From the NCBI RefSeq assembly GCF_025698545.1, contig NC_068575.1, positions 47,191,980 through 47,255,979 on the forward strand: 64,000 bases of DNA, given 5' to 3'. Source of the stretch: Gossypium raimondii (taxonomy: Eukaryota > Streptophyta > Magnoliopsida > Malvales > Malvaceae). Every line of letters starts with the position of its first letter. Within the stretch, counting starts at the first letter, position 1. A model generated the notes under the pieces. The model made no database searches, was not told the origin of the DNA, and worked only from the letters and a program-made list of their open reading frames with translations. Position numbers and translations under genes: made by a program. Shown here piece after piece: positions 1-12,290 of the stretch.

Positions 1-869
1 AGTTATTTGCCCGCTTTATGCTCCAGTGAAAATTTTGGACATTTATTGGTTGCTTATTTCCACTTGTATCCTTACTCTTGTTCTCTTTATTATTATTTTT
101 TACTTTTAAATTTAAAATAATAACAAATTTTATTATATATAAATTAATATATATTATCAGTGAGATTTTCATTTTCATGACTGTTGAACTTTAACAGCTT
201 TTATATGATTTATTTTAGTTTTCATTTTAAAATTTTCAAAATTTATTCATTTACTGTAATAACTTTTTATAATTATATAGTAACTAAATAAAATGTTTTA
301 ATAAATATATTTTAATTACAAATAAACATTTTAATGAACATATGAATACTTTTAATATTTTATTATATGAATTTATAGATTCACATATTTTAATAATTTC
401 GTAAAAATAAAATAATTTAAATTTTTTATTATATATTATTTCTAATCTAATATTCTAATCATTTTCTATTATCGCTTCATCGCTATAATTGTATTTGAAT
501 CTAAACACACTCCACTTATTTTTAATCACATCATTGCAATATTCAATCTCATCATTACAGTAATTAATCTCGTTACCACTTTTTTTTTTTTTTTTAATTT
601 TACAAGAAGTAAAGGCATCCAAACTAAACCTAAATAGATGTTAGATATTCCTATTTTCTTCCGGTTCCAACGAGCTTTGAAATTTGTATAGAAATCAGAC
701 GGTCACAGATTTACAAAATCAAATCTTACTTTTCAAGGTTAGGACTAGAAATGTTGAAAAACTTGTATTTCTAATCCAACTTACAAATTTCGTACTCATT
801 TTTCCCGTCTCCTTAAAAACTGTTTCTTTATTTAACTACTATTGAATCTTTAGTATTTTAGATGCAACT
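1..869. other. AT-rich upstream region of the first kinase gene
   Basis: Very AT-rich DNA with no coding signal that I can support. The last 60 bases before the ATG at 870 resemble the leaders of the paralogs (a TTTCTTTATTnAACT motif near 823-838, found also before the genes at 20602 and 30759), so this end probably holds the 5' untranslated region. No clear TATA box was singled out. Confidence 0.5.
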
Positions 870-1976
870 ATGAAGAACCCTTTGTGTTCTTGTCTACGCT
901 TGTTTGTTTTAAACAAAACTTCCCCTCAACTAAATCGAGGTTCAGAACTACCGGAGGGTTTATGCCGTCATTTTTCACTAGCTGACATCAAAGCCGCCAC
1001 CAACAACTTCCACCCCAACTCAGTTATTGGTGAAAGTTGTTTTTGGAGTGTCCACAAAGGGACTATTGATAATGGAACCATAGTTGTCAAGCGCTGCCGA
1101 AGTGGATCATTTCAAGACGCAGTGAGAGAGCTCCAAAATGAGGTACGGTTTCTTTGCCAGTTGCGCCACCCCCTTCTCGTCTCTCTTATCGGGATTTGCG
1201 AAGAGCGAAATGAGATGATCCTCGTGTATGAGTACGTGAGCAGATGGACACTTGCTGATCATCTCTACGGTCAGGGTTATGCACCAGTCCCTTGGAAGAG
1301 AAGGCTACAAATATGCATTAGTGCAGCACGAGGACTGCACTACCTTCACACTGGTGCAAAATACGCTCTATTTCACGGTCACATTACGAGCCGAAGCATT
1401 CTTGTAACTGAAGAATTGTCTTGTAAGCTTCATGACTTTAGGCTCTCGAGATTGGGTTCCTTTAGCATGTCAAAAGCTTCGAGAGTTCGAAAAGAGTCAA
1501 GAATTACGGGTACTTTTGGGTACATGGCTCCGGAGTATGCCATGTATGGGGAACTGACAGAAAAATCTGATGTTTTCTCATTTGGGATCATCTTATACGA
1601 AGTTCTTTTAGGCAGAACAGCCTATGATAGCACGCTCCCAAAGCATAAACAACATATACTTAATTGGCTGAAGGAATCCCAAAGGGAAGGAGCCATTTAT
1701 AATTCCATTGATCCATACCTCAAGGGAAGGATAGCTCCAGAATGTTTGGACAAGTATTTGGATATCGCTTCTAGTTGTGCCCATTATAAGGGAAATGAAA
1801 GGCCAGCAATGGGTGAGGTGGTGGTCACACTAGAGCTTGCCTTGGAGCTGCAAGAGAGAACAGAATCCAAAATGGAGGCCATCAATCCTTCTGGTGAATT
1901 TATGTATGAAGAATTGTTTTCTGCCTCTGTTTCCGAATTTTGCTTTCCATACGACGATTATGGCAGTAACTCGTAA
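870..1976 (+). CDS. FERONIA/CrRLK1L-type receptor-like cytoplasmic pseudokinase (copy 1)
   Basis: Intronless 368-residue protein made of a short N-terminal tail (residues 1-33, starting MKNPLCSCLR) and one kinase domain. No signal peptide, malectin domain or membrane helix is present, so it resembles a cytoplasmic RLK. The subdomain II lysine is kept (VVK, Lys74) and so is the alpha-C region (NEV, near 90-92). The glycine loop is degraded (GESCFWSVHKG, 54-64), the catalytic loop reads HGH instead of HRD (169-171), and the magnesium motif reads DFR instead of DFG (189-191). MAPEY (219-223) and TEKSDVFSFG (230-239) are normal. The frame is open throughout and the start matches the paralogs (MKNPL or MKYPL). 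The changes predict a catalytically dead pseudokinase. Membrane association through N-terminal cysteines (Cys6, Cys8) is possible but unproven. Confidence 0.85.
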   Translation: MKNPLCSCLRLFVLNKTSPQLNRGSELPEGLCRHFSLADIKAATNNFHPNSVIGESCFWSVHKGTIDNGTIVVKRCRSGSFQDAVRELQNEVRFLCQLRHPLLVSLIGICEERNEMILVYEYVSRWTLADHLYGQGYAPVPWKRRLQICISAARGLHYLHTGAKYALFHGHITSRSILVTEELSCKLHDFRLSRLGSFSMSKASRVRKESRITGTFGYMAPEYAMYGELTEKSDVFSFGIILYEVLLGRTAYDSTLPKHKQHILNWLKESQREGAIYNSIDPYLKGRIAPECLDKYLDIASSCAHYKGNERPAMGEVVVTLELALELQERTESKMEAINPSGEFMYEELFSASVSEFCFPYDDYGSNS

Positions 1977-3444
1977 GGCCTGGATAGCAATGGTTTCCAT
2001 ACGACTATCAGGATCAGAAAGTAATATAGGTTTAGTCTGCCAATTCGATTCCAAAGCACTGTTTCATTGTTGCATGGTCAATATCTATAATCTATAATCT
2101 ACATCTATTGTAGTCTAATAGTCTACCTAAATTATTTAATACCAAAAAAAGGTCTATATAACCGTAGACAAATCCATGGGTCCACCAGACTTGACTTCAA
2201 TCGGTTCTAGATGAGGATTTTAAAATTTCATGTTCGACTAACTCAATTCTAATTTAATATAAATAATAAAAATAAATAAATTTATATCTTATTATGAAAA
2301 TATATAAATAAATATTTTATTAATTTGAATAGTATTATGAAAATATATAAATAAATATTTTATTAATTTAAATAGTTAAATGGTTGGACAAGCCGGGCCG
2401 AACTAGCTCGAAAATGGTTATAAATTTAAAATCCATTCTGGAACTAGGGCACGACCCAACCTATGAAAAGCACCATATAAAAAAAGTTAGTATTTAATGT
2501 CATGTTACTTCAATTTTTTTTAATTTTTTACTACACTCTAAAGGGAGTATGTGTATCGAACAAAAATCTTCGGCCTCGTTATGTCTCTTCTTGTATCTCA
2601 TTTATTATTTTTGACACGTGTCTTTTTTTTTTACATATACAATTGAGAATAAGGATGGGATTGTTAGGAAATGAATCCAAGCTCCCATACAACAACACAA
2701 ATATTCTTGTTATTAAATTAAAAAATTACTGACTTTTAAACTTACCTAACAAAATTATAAAATAATTTACTTTATAAATCATTGAACCTAACCTCAACTT
2801 TCAAATAGATTATAAACCTTTTATTTAATCTAATTGCACATTCAACTTTAATTATTAACAAATTAAATCACTTACATTAACACTATCAAAATATTTTAAA
2901 AATTGAATCCACAGTCCCTACTTTTCATATTTTAAATAAATATTTTTAGGTTTATTTTTCAAAGTAAATTAATGATTCAACATTCTACAAATGAAACCAT
3001 AATCAATTGCCTTCAATCTCATTCTTCAGCACACTTTTCAACCCATTGAAAATAATGTTATTAATCCTCCAAGTTTACAGAATTGACCATAGGCTTCAAA
3101 CTTGTTTTTAAACAACTTTGAAATTCGGTTTTTAAGCATAACAAGTAATGATCTCCGCTAAAGAAAATGAGTCGGTAGGATCCTTTTTATTTTTACAATT
3201 CCCATGAGGTCTTACCAATTGAGTATTTAAAAGTTCAAAAAAGGAAGAAAGAAAGAAAGTGAATGTGAAAACTTGGGTTGAAAGAGTGGTGAAGAATGAG
3301 ATACAAAGGTTTGAGAAATTGATTGACTTCTACTTTTAGCAATTGAAAAGTTATTTTTTTTTCAAATAATTTAGTTTGAAGAAAACCTAAAACTATGTTT
3401 TTTTTTAAAGTGAATTAAATTTTAGTTTGTTTATAGGTTAAAAG
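1977..3444. other. 3' flank of copy 1 and AT-rich intergenic DNA
   Basis: Bases around 2041-2078 resemble the 3' flank of the copy-4 kinase near 32250-32281, which supports a shared untranslated tail from gene duplication. The rest is AT-rich. A 43-bp perfect or near-perfect direct duplication lies at 2290-2375. No further coding region seen. Confidence 0.5.
2290..2375. repeat. 43-bp tandem duplication (two units)
   Basis: Two adjacent 43-bp units (2290-2332 and 2333-2375), each starting TATTATGAAAATATATAAAT and differing at one base near the end (TTTGAATAG against TTTAAATAG). A simple local duplication in AT-rich DNA. Confidence 0.9.
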
Positions 3445-3458
3445 TATGCTAAGTAGGA

Positions 3459-3580
3459 GAACCCCATTTGATGGCCTAATAGTCAGGGTGTTCATTGTCC
3501 CAGGTGTGGCCTACGTTCGAGTCGCACTAGTCATGTTTGTTATTCTGGCTTTACCATGTTTTGTATTTCACTAAAAAGAA
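3459..3580 (+). mobile_element. tRNA-derived SINE, about 122 bp, with 14-bp target duplication
   Basis: The segment carries an internal Pol III-like promoter: an A-box-like TGGCCTAATAGTCAGG near 3472 and a B-box-like GTTCGAGTCGC near 3515. It ends in an A-rich tail (CACTAAAAAGAA). It is flanked by the 14-bp direct repeat TATGCTAAGTAGGA at 3445-3458 and 3581-3594, as left by LINE-machinery retroposition. It codes for no protein. A perfect TSD suggests a fairly recent insertion. Confidence 0.85.
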
Positions 3581-3823
3581 TATGCTAAGTAGGAAGCATT
3601 GACTCAATCGATCCATTTACTACCCACGTTAAGCGTTGGGTTAATTATTTATTTCTTAATTTAATCTTCATACTTTTATTTTTTTTAAATAGTCTTTTTG
3701 CTTTGCAAATCCAAAAATTTAGGCCTATTTGTTAACTCTATTAGAATTCTTGTGTTGGCGTGGCAATTTGAAAAAAAATAAAATAAACTTGTATCTACAT
3801 AACAAAAAAAATAACACAGTAAT

Positions 3824-4685
3824 TGTAACAGCCCGCCCGAAGGAGTCTTAATATTCTGTTACTATTTGGCGTATAGTTGGGAAAGTTAATAGTCGAATTG
3901 AGTATGTAAAGTCTTTGTTCTAGCTAAGTAGAGTATACTGTGTAATTTTTCATTTGGCAAACTCTTAATTTTGGGGAACACTAGGGTTTGGTGGACTTTT
4001 CTGTTAAGTATTTGCCCACCCCAGATGTTTTGGATGAACTTGTTAAGTTCACAGTTATATAACTTATTTTATTTAGTTCTTGAAGACTTAATTAGTTATG
4101 TTGGGATTTAGTTGAGATTTAGTTAGAATTGAACTAGACTATTGTAGACTGATTAGACTTAAAACTTGTTAAGTGCATTTAATCAAAGTAATCAAGTGTG
4201 TTAGTGAGATTATCTGATTTTTCTACTAAACCTTGTCTTCATTGCATGAGTGTATAAGGTTATAGTTGGCTATCATAAGTCACCTTTACATCTTCTTCGC
4301 TGAATTCCTCTAAAAGTTTCTGAAAAACCTTAGTGTTGAGAGCTTCTTCAAAGATGGTTTGCAGTGTTTAGTTAACATCGACGTTTATACCAGCTTACTG
4401 GTAATTTTTGGTAACCTTTAGGTTATTATAGAAGAAATTCACGTGTTTATAGTATTGCATGCATAGACTTTAAAACTGTTCATGATAAAGAAAACTTCCT
4501 CATTCTAGATTAGGTGATATCAATTCTTACATACACAATAGATTAATGATCTGATAAGAATAATTATCTTCCTTCTAGCTCAAGAAACTAACAAGGGTCC
4601 TACCAAGAAGGGCAAAGGACCTGCTGCGTAGATCTGTACTAAAGTTTCTAGTGAGTTTCTGGTGAGTTCCTTTTTACTTTCATGT
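3824..4685. repeat. unassigned repeat fragment starting TGTAACAGCCCG
   Basis: The left edge (TGTAACAGCCCGCCCGAAGG) resembles the 5' terminus of the TGTAACA LTR superfamily. The body does not clearly match the other copies and no matching 3' end or TSD was found. It may be a truncated LTR or part of an unrelated element. Its right edge is the start of the minus-strand LTR at 4686. Confidence 0.4.
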
Positions 4686-6087
4686 TGTAACACCCTCAAC
4701 CCTATACGATTCTCCGGATCTAGATCTTAGGTGTTACCATGCGAAAACAGGCATGACTTTAAACTACTATTACAAATTTACAATTAAATAGTTGTACAAG
4801 ATCTATTAAAATACATAAACATCAAGAAAATCCATACTCAACACTAGTAATTAAAGAAAGTTAATTATAAAGCTTTTAAAAGGAAATCCTAACTTAGTAC
4901 AATTATCACAAGTCTAATCTTCTAGGAAATTCTTCTGACTTTTAAAACACTGTTGTGCTTGCTCTGTAAGCATAATAGTCCGACACGCCACTTTACTGGC
5001 GTAGTCCTGACAGGGTCCCTCCTGGCGTAATCTCTCAACGCTTTACCTGAAACATAAACATATACAATTAAGTTCATAAGAACTTAGTGAGAAAAACTTC
5101 ATTTACCTTAATGATACTTATACAATGTAGCTGATGCCTCATGATGATGATCTAGTTGCTGTTGGAAATATACTTTGCTTCTTGGTGAATACTTCCTAAA
5201 CTTCCATCCCTTCCACATATACTAGTTACCATAATTTATTTTGAATTCATCTCTAATTCCCCTTGATGTCTTCGATTATTTGCTCATAACATCCAACATT
5301 AACATTTTTATATCCATACCGAATTTCTTCGAAGATCAATAAAAACAAAGTATCATTTCATGCATAACCTTAACCCTCAAATAAACGTAAAATCACCATA
5401 GATAACAAGTACATACACAATTTATGAATACTCTTTTGAAAGGTAATAAACCAATATACCATTATATGTAACTTACCAAAAGTGACCAAAATAATTGTGG
5501 TAATAAACCAACCAACTTAGGTACATGCCATATGACCTCAAAACATATAAATACAACAAAATAACTTTGTAATAGCTTTCGAGTTGAGCTTCAAAGTTGG
5601 ATGCTTGATCACAAAATTTCTTCAACTTTGTCTAAGACCAGCACACAAAAATAAACAAATCTGAATGCTAAGTAATGGTTACTCGGTGGTGCTAACATAA
5701 TTCAAATCCAAATGTATGCATAACAAAATAAAATAAACATAATAGTATGATAATTCAAGTTAACTAACTAATCATTTCACATTAATATCAAAGATACATA
5801 TACACCAATAGTTTATTTATCATTTCTTCTTATTCGCAATAGTGTTTTACTCAATTTCTCGATATAATTCCTAATGCACATTTAAGGTATTTGTGTAACA
5901 ACCCGCTTTTTAAGTGGTATTAGAAATGACGGTTTCAAAATACCATTTTGATATTCAAGTCAATAAAATTAATACTTAATATTTACAAGGGTTTTATAAA
6001 AGTTTTTAAAGTTTGGTACTTTAATTTTGTTGAATTGATAGTTAATTAAGGTATAAGGACTAAATTGTGAAGTTGTAAAAGCTTATT

Positions 6088-8684
6088 TATGATAGCCGAA
6101 ATAGGGCCTAACCGGAATAGTGGTTTTGTAACCACAAATCTGAAGTGAAATATTTTAATTTTATAAATTTTATTAGTTACTGATTGATTGAAATATTGTG
6201 TGAAAATATGGATAGGAAATTTTAATGATTTAGTGTCTAATTGAATTTTTAGGACTAAATTGAAAAAATGCAAAGTGTGTCTAATTAGTGATTAAATGAC
6301 TTAATTGAATTATTGCATGAAATTGGAAGTGTTTATGTGGCAATTAGACCATAAATTAGTGATATGGACACAAAAGGGTAATTCTAGAAAAATATCTAAG
6401 TAATGGGTCAAGGACATTTTTGTCCAAATTGAGTAAAAGACAAAATAAAGAGAAAATAAGTGTCCATCTTCTTAAAAATCAGATGGTTGCTGTCAAAAAA
6501 ATTCATGTCACCATAGCTAGGGTTCTTGATTTTCTAAGCTCAATTGTAAGTGATTTCTTGCCCCGTTTTTAATTATTTTCGTATTTTTATGCTTATTGAA
6601 GCTTGAATTTCATGTTTCTACCATTTAATTTAAATGAATTTAAAGTTTAAAAATCGACCCATTCATGATATAATTGTAAATTGATTAGTGATGTTAGATA
6701 ATGAATGTTTGAAGTGTTAATTTCAAGTTTTACTAGATGAATTTCAATGAAAATGTTGAAAAAGGGCTAAATTGTGAAAGATGGTAAAGTGTGCATAAAG
6801 TTGTGATTTTGTGAAATTGAGGGCTGTTATGAGCATGAAATATGATTTAGTGAAGTTTGAAATTTAGGAATTTAGTGAATTTTATTTTTACGAGCTTAGG
6901 GACAAAAGTAGAATTTTTGAAAAGTTATGGGGAAAAATGTAAATTTGCCAAAATGTTGTGTATGAATTGTATTTGAATGAAATGTTGATAAAATGTATTA
7001 AATTGTGTTAATATAGATCAAGAAAGAAGAAATAGTGGAAGTGATCGGGGAAAAGAGAAAGTTATCGACTAAATTACAAAAATAGTCGTTTTGCATCCGA
7101 GGTAAGTTATGTGTAAATAATAGTTATATTTTTATAAATTGTGAATTATATTTGATATGTGAATTAATATTGAATGTGAAAGGAAAATTATTCATGAATT
7201 ATTCAAGTGATAAAGTGTTTAAAATAAAGTGTTAAGTGTAAATTCCCGGTTGAACTTAAGAATATAAGTGGATACAAGTGACATCTCACTAGAGACCAGT
7301 GTTACAGTGTTACAGTGAGTCCCAGGTGCTGGGTGATCTAGCATGTGTTGCGGACACCTGACAGCTTATGTGAGCAGGCCCGTGGACATTTCCAGTGTTA
7401 TTGATTAGTGGTAGCTTCGGCTACATTTCAGTGGTAGCTACGGCTACATATCAGTGGTAGCTTCGGCTACATATCAGTGTGGCACTTATGTGCTAGATTC
7501 TCTACGTATCCGTATATATTCCGAGTGTTCAACGGGATTAATAACGAGTTAAAGTGAATATGAAATGAAGTGTGTATGCAGGTACAATTGAAAGAATGAA
7601 CATATGTGATAAATGTTATATGAAAGTGAATTGGTAAGATTGTGCATGTGTAAGTGATTGAAATTGCTAAGAAATGTTTTGATTAGTTATATGTTAAAGG
7701 TGTTAATTATTAAATGAGTACCTATTATTTACATGTAACTTACTAAGCTATTTGTAGCTTACACATTTTCTCATTTCCTTTGTTTTATAGTGATTTGAGC
7801 TTGTTCGAATTGGGGATCGTCGGAGCTCGTATCACACTATCATAACCATCTCGGTATTATGTGTTTTCAAAATGTTTAAACTATGGCATGTATAGAGTCT
7901 TAATCATTTTGAGTATGTCCATATGATATGACTAGGATTAGTTATTGAAATGGTTGATAAAGATTATGTTTTGATATTATGTATGTGTAAATGGTAGCTA
8001 ATACAAAGAAGCAGTTTCTTTGATAACAGCAGTGACATGAATGTGAAAAATCACCATAAATAGTAGAAATGGAATTAGGGAGTGAATTATATATAGAATT
8101 AAATCTTATCAAGTCTATTTTTAAATGAAAGAAACGGTGTAGACAAAGGAATTTTATATTTTGAGATATTTGAATTTTAGTGAGACAGGGTCAGAATGGA
8201 TTTTGAAGTCCCTGTTCTGACTTTAGAAAATCATTATAAATTGTACAGAAATAATTATAGGTCATAATTTATATGTCTAGATTAATTAGTGAGTCTATTT
8301 TCAAAATAAATAAAAGGTAACCTTATATGAATTCTGTACAATGAGATAATTGATTTTTAGTGCCAAGAGGTCAGAACTGTCAAGTAGTGAAACAGGGGAG
8401 ACTTCAATGAATAAACTGTATTAGTTTGCTAAATCAAAAATTATAAAAATTTTATGGTAAGAAGGTATATGAGTCTAGTTTCAGCGAAAATTTACGGATT
8501 TAAATTTCGAGTTTCGTAACTCGAGATATAATTAAATTAGTGACAGTCACGCAGGTGGACATTTTTATTGTGAACAGTGAATTTAATTTTGAAAGCAATT
8601 TTTTTTATGCTCCAAATTGGTAAGTTAAATTGAATAACATCTCGTACTCGATTCCGGCGACGGTCTCGGGTAAGGGGTGTTACA
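6088..8684 (+). mobile_element. plus-oriented solo LTR (2597 bp) with perfect TSD TTATT
   Basis: The start TATGATAGCC differs from the family start TGTAACAGCC by three transitions; the end is GGGGTGTTACA. The 5-bp TSD TTATT is perfect (6083-6087 and 8685-8689), proving insertion into the older LTR. Splice-like layout: donor 6546, acceptor TTAATATAG ending 7016, an 85-nt block 7017-7101, donor GAG|GTAAGTT at 7102, branch-like ACTTACTAAG at 7738-7747, acceptor TGTTTTATAG ending 7790. A tetraloop-hairpin array lies at 7408-7475. No internal region is present. Confidence 0.9.
7408..7475 (+). repeat. 23-bp tandem array of UNCG-tetraloop hairpins
   Basis: Three units with 23-bp period. Each holds a perfect 5-bp stem, GTAGC/GCTAC, closed by a C(UUCG)G or C(UACG)G tetraloop: 7411-7424, 7434-7447 and 7457-7470. 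The middle copy changes the loop from TTCG to TACG, staying inside the extra-stable UNCG class. The array lies between the putative splice donor at 7102 and acceptor at 7790 of the LTR. Confidence 0.85.
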
Positions 8685-9910
8685 TTATTGCTATAGATTT
8701 TTAATTAAACAAAGGACCAAATGAGTAATTGGGCCTTTTTGATGTGAAAAACGATGGTGGATGACAATTGTAATCCACCAATTTTGCTAATCTTGTTTAA
8801 GGTTAATTAATTGATGTTTAATTAGAATTAATTATTAATCTAAGTATAAAATATAAAAGAAAAATAAAACAAAACAATTTTGTTCATTTTATTCTCTTTT
8901 GAAACAAAAGAGAAATATAAGGTTTTAAAGCTCAAACTTTTGGCCTTTAATTTGGTATGTTTGATTTAGTCTTTTATTGTAAATTTTATGTTTTTGAGGT
9001 CATGAGAGTTTGATTTAGCTAGCCCATGTACCAATTTAAATTTTTTTAAAGTTTCTAAAAGTTTCCATTGATGAATTCTTGAAGAAATTGATATTTAATT
9101 GTTAGATTTTGGGTTTAGAAGTGAAAAGGATTAGATTGCTAGTTTTTGAACATAAGGACTAAAGTGTATAGATTTCAAATGTGATGTGAATTTTTATAAT
9201 TATATATTAGGTGGCCTTAAAAGGATATAATTAAGATCGATTTCAAAATTGAAGCTCAAATTTAAAATATATGACAAATTCAATTTTAGGGACTAAATTG
9301 AATAAAATATAAATATTTAGGGCATTCAAAATAAAATTGAACTGATTCATGCATAAAATAGGATGATATAAGATGTTTTAAATTAATAAACTGAATTAAA
9401 TTATTGTATAGATGGAGAATTGAACCAAATCAAAGATAATTGAGAAAAGGTAAAATTGTTTTTAGTCCTTAAAGAGTTGTTTGTTTGCGGTTTTTCCAGG
9501 TAAGTTCATTCATTATTCTGTTTTGTTTTGTGATTGAATTGTTTTATTTTGCTTATTAATTTATATAAATGTGATACTAATGATTTTGGCATCAAATGGA
9601 CTAAATTGCAAAGTATGAAATATATGACAATTATGAATAGGTACTAGGTACCGAAATGGCTATGAAATATTTATAAGATTGGCATGAAATGTTTTTTTTA
9701 CAGGGATTGAAATGATACAATTACAGAAATAATGCCGTTGTGAAATAGGGCATGCCATTAGGGTCAAATATGAAAATGATTAGGGCATGCCATTAGGGTC
9801 AAATATGAAAATGATTAGGGATTTTCATGATTATATGAGACTTAACATTTGTTGCAGATTCTTAATTAGTATGTATCGTTGGTTTTGCCTAGACTCATAA
9901 CCTCGATACA

Positions 9911-10012
9911 ATGTTAGCTTATGTGAGCAAATTCATAATGTCAGCTTGTGTGGGCAAATTCATACTGTCAGCTTGTGTGAGTAACCTTGATCACTGTCAG
10001 CTTGTGTGAGCA
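9911..10012 (+). repeat. minisatellite in LTR, units with GTCAGCTTGTGTGAGC
   Basis: Four imperfect units of TGTCAGCTTGTGTGAGCA separated by 10-15 bp. Each can form a small stem GCTT/GAGC with one G-U pair and a GUGU loop. It lies inside the putative second intron (9500-10398) of the LTR, at the position held by a different hairpin array in sister LTRs. Confidence 0.75.
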
Positions 10013-12290
10013 CTATAGTCTCGTGTATCAAAATTTGGTTTACTAAGGTTCTTTCAGGCTTGAAAATAATAACCTAATGGAAATTAAATGGTGAAAATTA
10101 ATGAACATGAATCGAATTATCTATGCTTGCAAATTGAATATGATTTGGTTAGTATATGATATAAGAAAGATTTGTTGTATATGCATATGAATTGTGTTAT
10201 ATGTTTTTGACAGGTTAATAAACTAACATATTAGTTGTAGTGTTGAAATACATATGAAAGTATAAGGATGCCAAAGGATGCCATGTTATATACCAATATG
10301 TTTTAATCGTTGTAATATCAAGGTAAGTTAAGTAAATTTCATATGGACTTACTAAGCATTCAATATGTTTACTTTGTTTTCCTCCATTTTTCTTGTAGAT
10401 TGCTGATTTGTAGAACGTATCTAGCGGATCAATGAGAAGCTCACACTACCCCATTATTGATTTGATAATCTTTCAATCATTTAAATGATTGAGAATAAAA
10501 AAGGATTGTATATCATGATGTGAATGTGTTTTATGATATATTTGAATGTTTAAATGATTTAATCATTGAATATTTGACGATAGTTTCTCCAACAACGACT
10601 GTAGCATCCCGTAACTCGGAACTTGTGATCAGGTCGGGCAAAGGGTGTTACAATTTAACATATCAAATTCATATCTTTAGTTAACATCAATATATCATAT
10701 CAATTCAATACGTATTTAATACATCATTTTTACATTATGATCCCTATTAACCAAATCAAATATAATAATAGATACTTGAATCAATCCACCATCACACCAA
10801 ATACGAACCAAAGTGCTAATAGGGCACAAGTGCACTGATTCCACCCACTACACCAAAATACGCTCATACCCCAAGGTATTTGTATTGGTGATATGTTCTC
10901 GACCCTTAGGGTATTATAGAACTATCACGATATGCACGCACATAGCATTGAATATCCCACCTATCAAAACGAACCCTATAGCATGCCAACTATGCCCGTG
11001 ACTCTATCTGACAACGTTAATAGGGCAAATATCATTACTATTAATCATATGTCATCAATAAGCATATATTCATTTATACAACCAACCTATAATCACAAAT
11101 CACATACTCAAGTATATACATACCTTTCAAATATCTTATATTGTTAGATTACCATTTTCGGACATTTAATGAATCAAACATATACATATATTTACCTAAC
11201 AAACTCGAATTATTATAGCACAGACCAAAATATTTATTCGTCAACGACTTTTGCTTTTCGACGTCCTGGTGTCATCTTTAACTATGTAAGATAAATTTGG
11301 ATACAAAAAATCCATTAGATATATGGTTTGGACATAAAAAATATAATAATTAAATATGAATGCACTTTATTTGATTTAGTCCTTAACATCTGAAATACCC
11401 ATTTCTCACAATTTACTTGGTCAAATTTAAATCTGGCTTTATAAATATAGAACAAGGACCTCCTACTACCATTATTTATTTTCAAACATCAAATTTTTAT
11501 CCTTTAAAATTTAGTCCTTAATAAAACAATAACAACTTTCAAAGTTTTAGGCTGAAATTAGACTTATTCTTACCTAACCCATTATCTTACTAACCTTTTT
11601 CCTACTTGCAACAAAATTAAGAACTAGTTTTTCATGATTCCATAACCTTCTCTACAAAGATAATTTGGATTAATTTTCATAATACTAAACTTTAAGGAGT
11701 GGGTTAACTAGAACACACCTTATAATAAAGAAACCTATGAAATTTAAGAAGAAATAAGCCCACCTACCTTGTCAATTTGATAGCTAAATGAAGAAGTTGA
11801 AGTGTTGCTAAAACCTTATTTCACAATCGATTATGGAGAAGTAAAGAAAGAATGAATATGTGTTTTTCTCTCTTCCCCCCTCCCTGGCTTAGCTTTTATA
11901 GTTATACTGACAATTAGCATAACAATTAATTTAATATTCACTTAATCTGATAGTTTATTAAGTTATAAGGTTAGTTAGTGGATGACACCAACATTAGTTA
12001 AGCTTTAACATACCATTTAGAATGGTTTAACTGTTAGTTTAACCTTAGTTTAATTTTCGTTTAAAGCATTGGCCAAATTAAAAATTAATCCCTTCATACT
12101 TTGTTCACTAAGCAATTTAGCCCATGTACTATTTTTATTAACCAGCTTAATTCAATAACACTTAATTATTCAACCTTCTCAATCCCTACTTGACTTGTAA
12201 CTATTCTATTTTAAAGTATATACTAACCTCACTCAATTAATTTAGTCCAAATATGAATTTTACGACATTGTTGGAAATAGGGTCGTTATA

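Larger units (their letters stand above)
5894..10652 (+). mobile_element. plus-oriented solo LTR, split by a younger LTR
   Basis: Begins TGTAACAACCCGC and ends GGGTGTTACA. Flanks are ATTTG (5889-5893) and ATTTA (10653-10657), a one-mismatch TSD. It is interrupted by 6088-8684; without that insertion it is about 2.16 kb. Splice-like sites in order: donor GT 8955, acceptor TGTATAG ending 9411, an 88-nt block 9412-9499, donor CCAG|GTAAGTTC at 9500, branch-like ACTTACTAAGC at 10347-10357, acceptor TTCTTGTAG ending 10398. A minisatellite lies at 9911-10012. No protein-coding internal region, so it is a solo LTR. Confidence 0.75.
4686..12290 (-). mobile_element. minus-oriented long LTR, split by a nested pair of LTRs
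   Basis: The left edge TGTAACACCCTCAACC is the reverse complement of an LTR 3' end. The right edge (GGGTCGTTATA, to 12290) is a decayed complement of the 5' terminus. The LTR is present as 4686-5893 and 10653-12290, because 5894-10652 is a plus-oriented insertion. No convincing TSD (left CATGT, right AATTG), so it is probably old or rearranged. On the minus strand a micro-exon-like block (11275-11196) ends in AG|GTAAAT, and an acceptor-like TTTATGTTTCAG lies near 5047, downstream of a CTCACTAAG branch-like site. Confidence 0.65.

Noticed and set aside
3505..3530. tRNA gene suggested by the GTTCGAGTC motif
   Set aside because: No cloverleaf can be completed and the segment has an A-rich tail and target duplication, so it is a SINE.
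10813..11147. Two short overlapping frames of 62 and 71 residues
   Set aside because: Located in the decayed minus LTR; no domain, no conservation visible.
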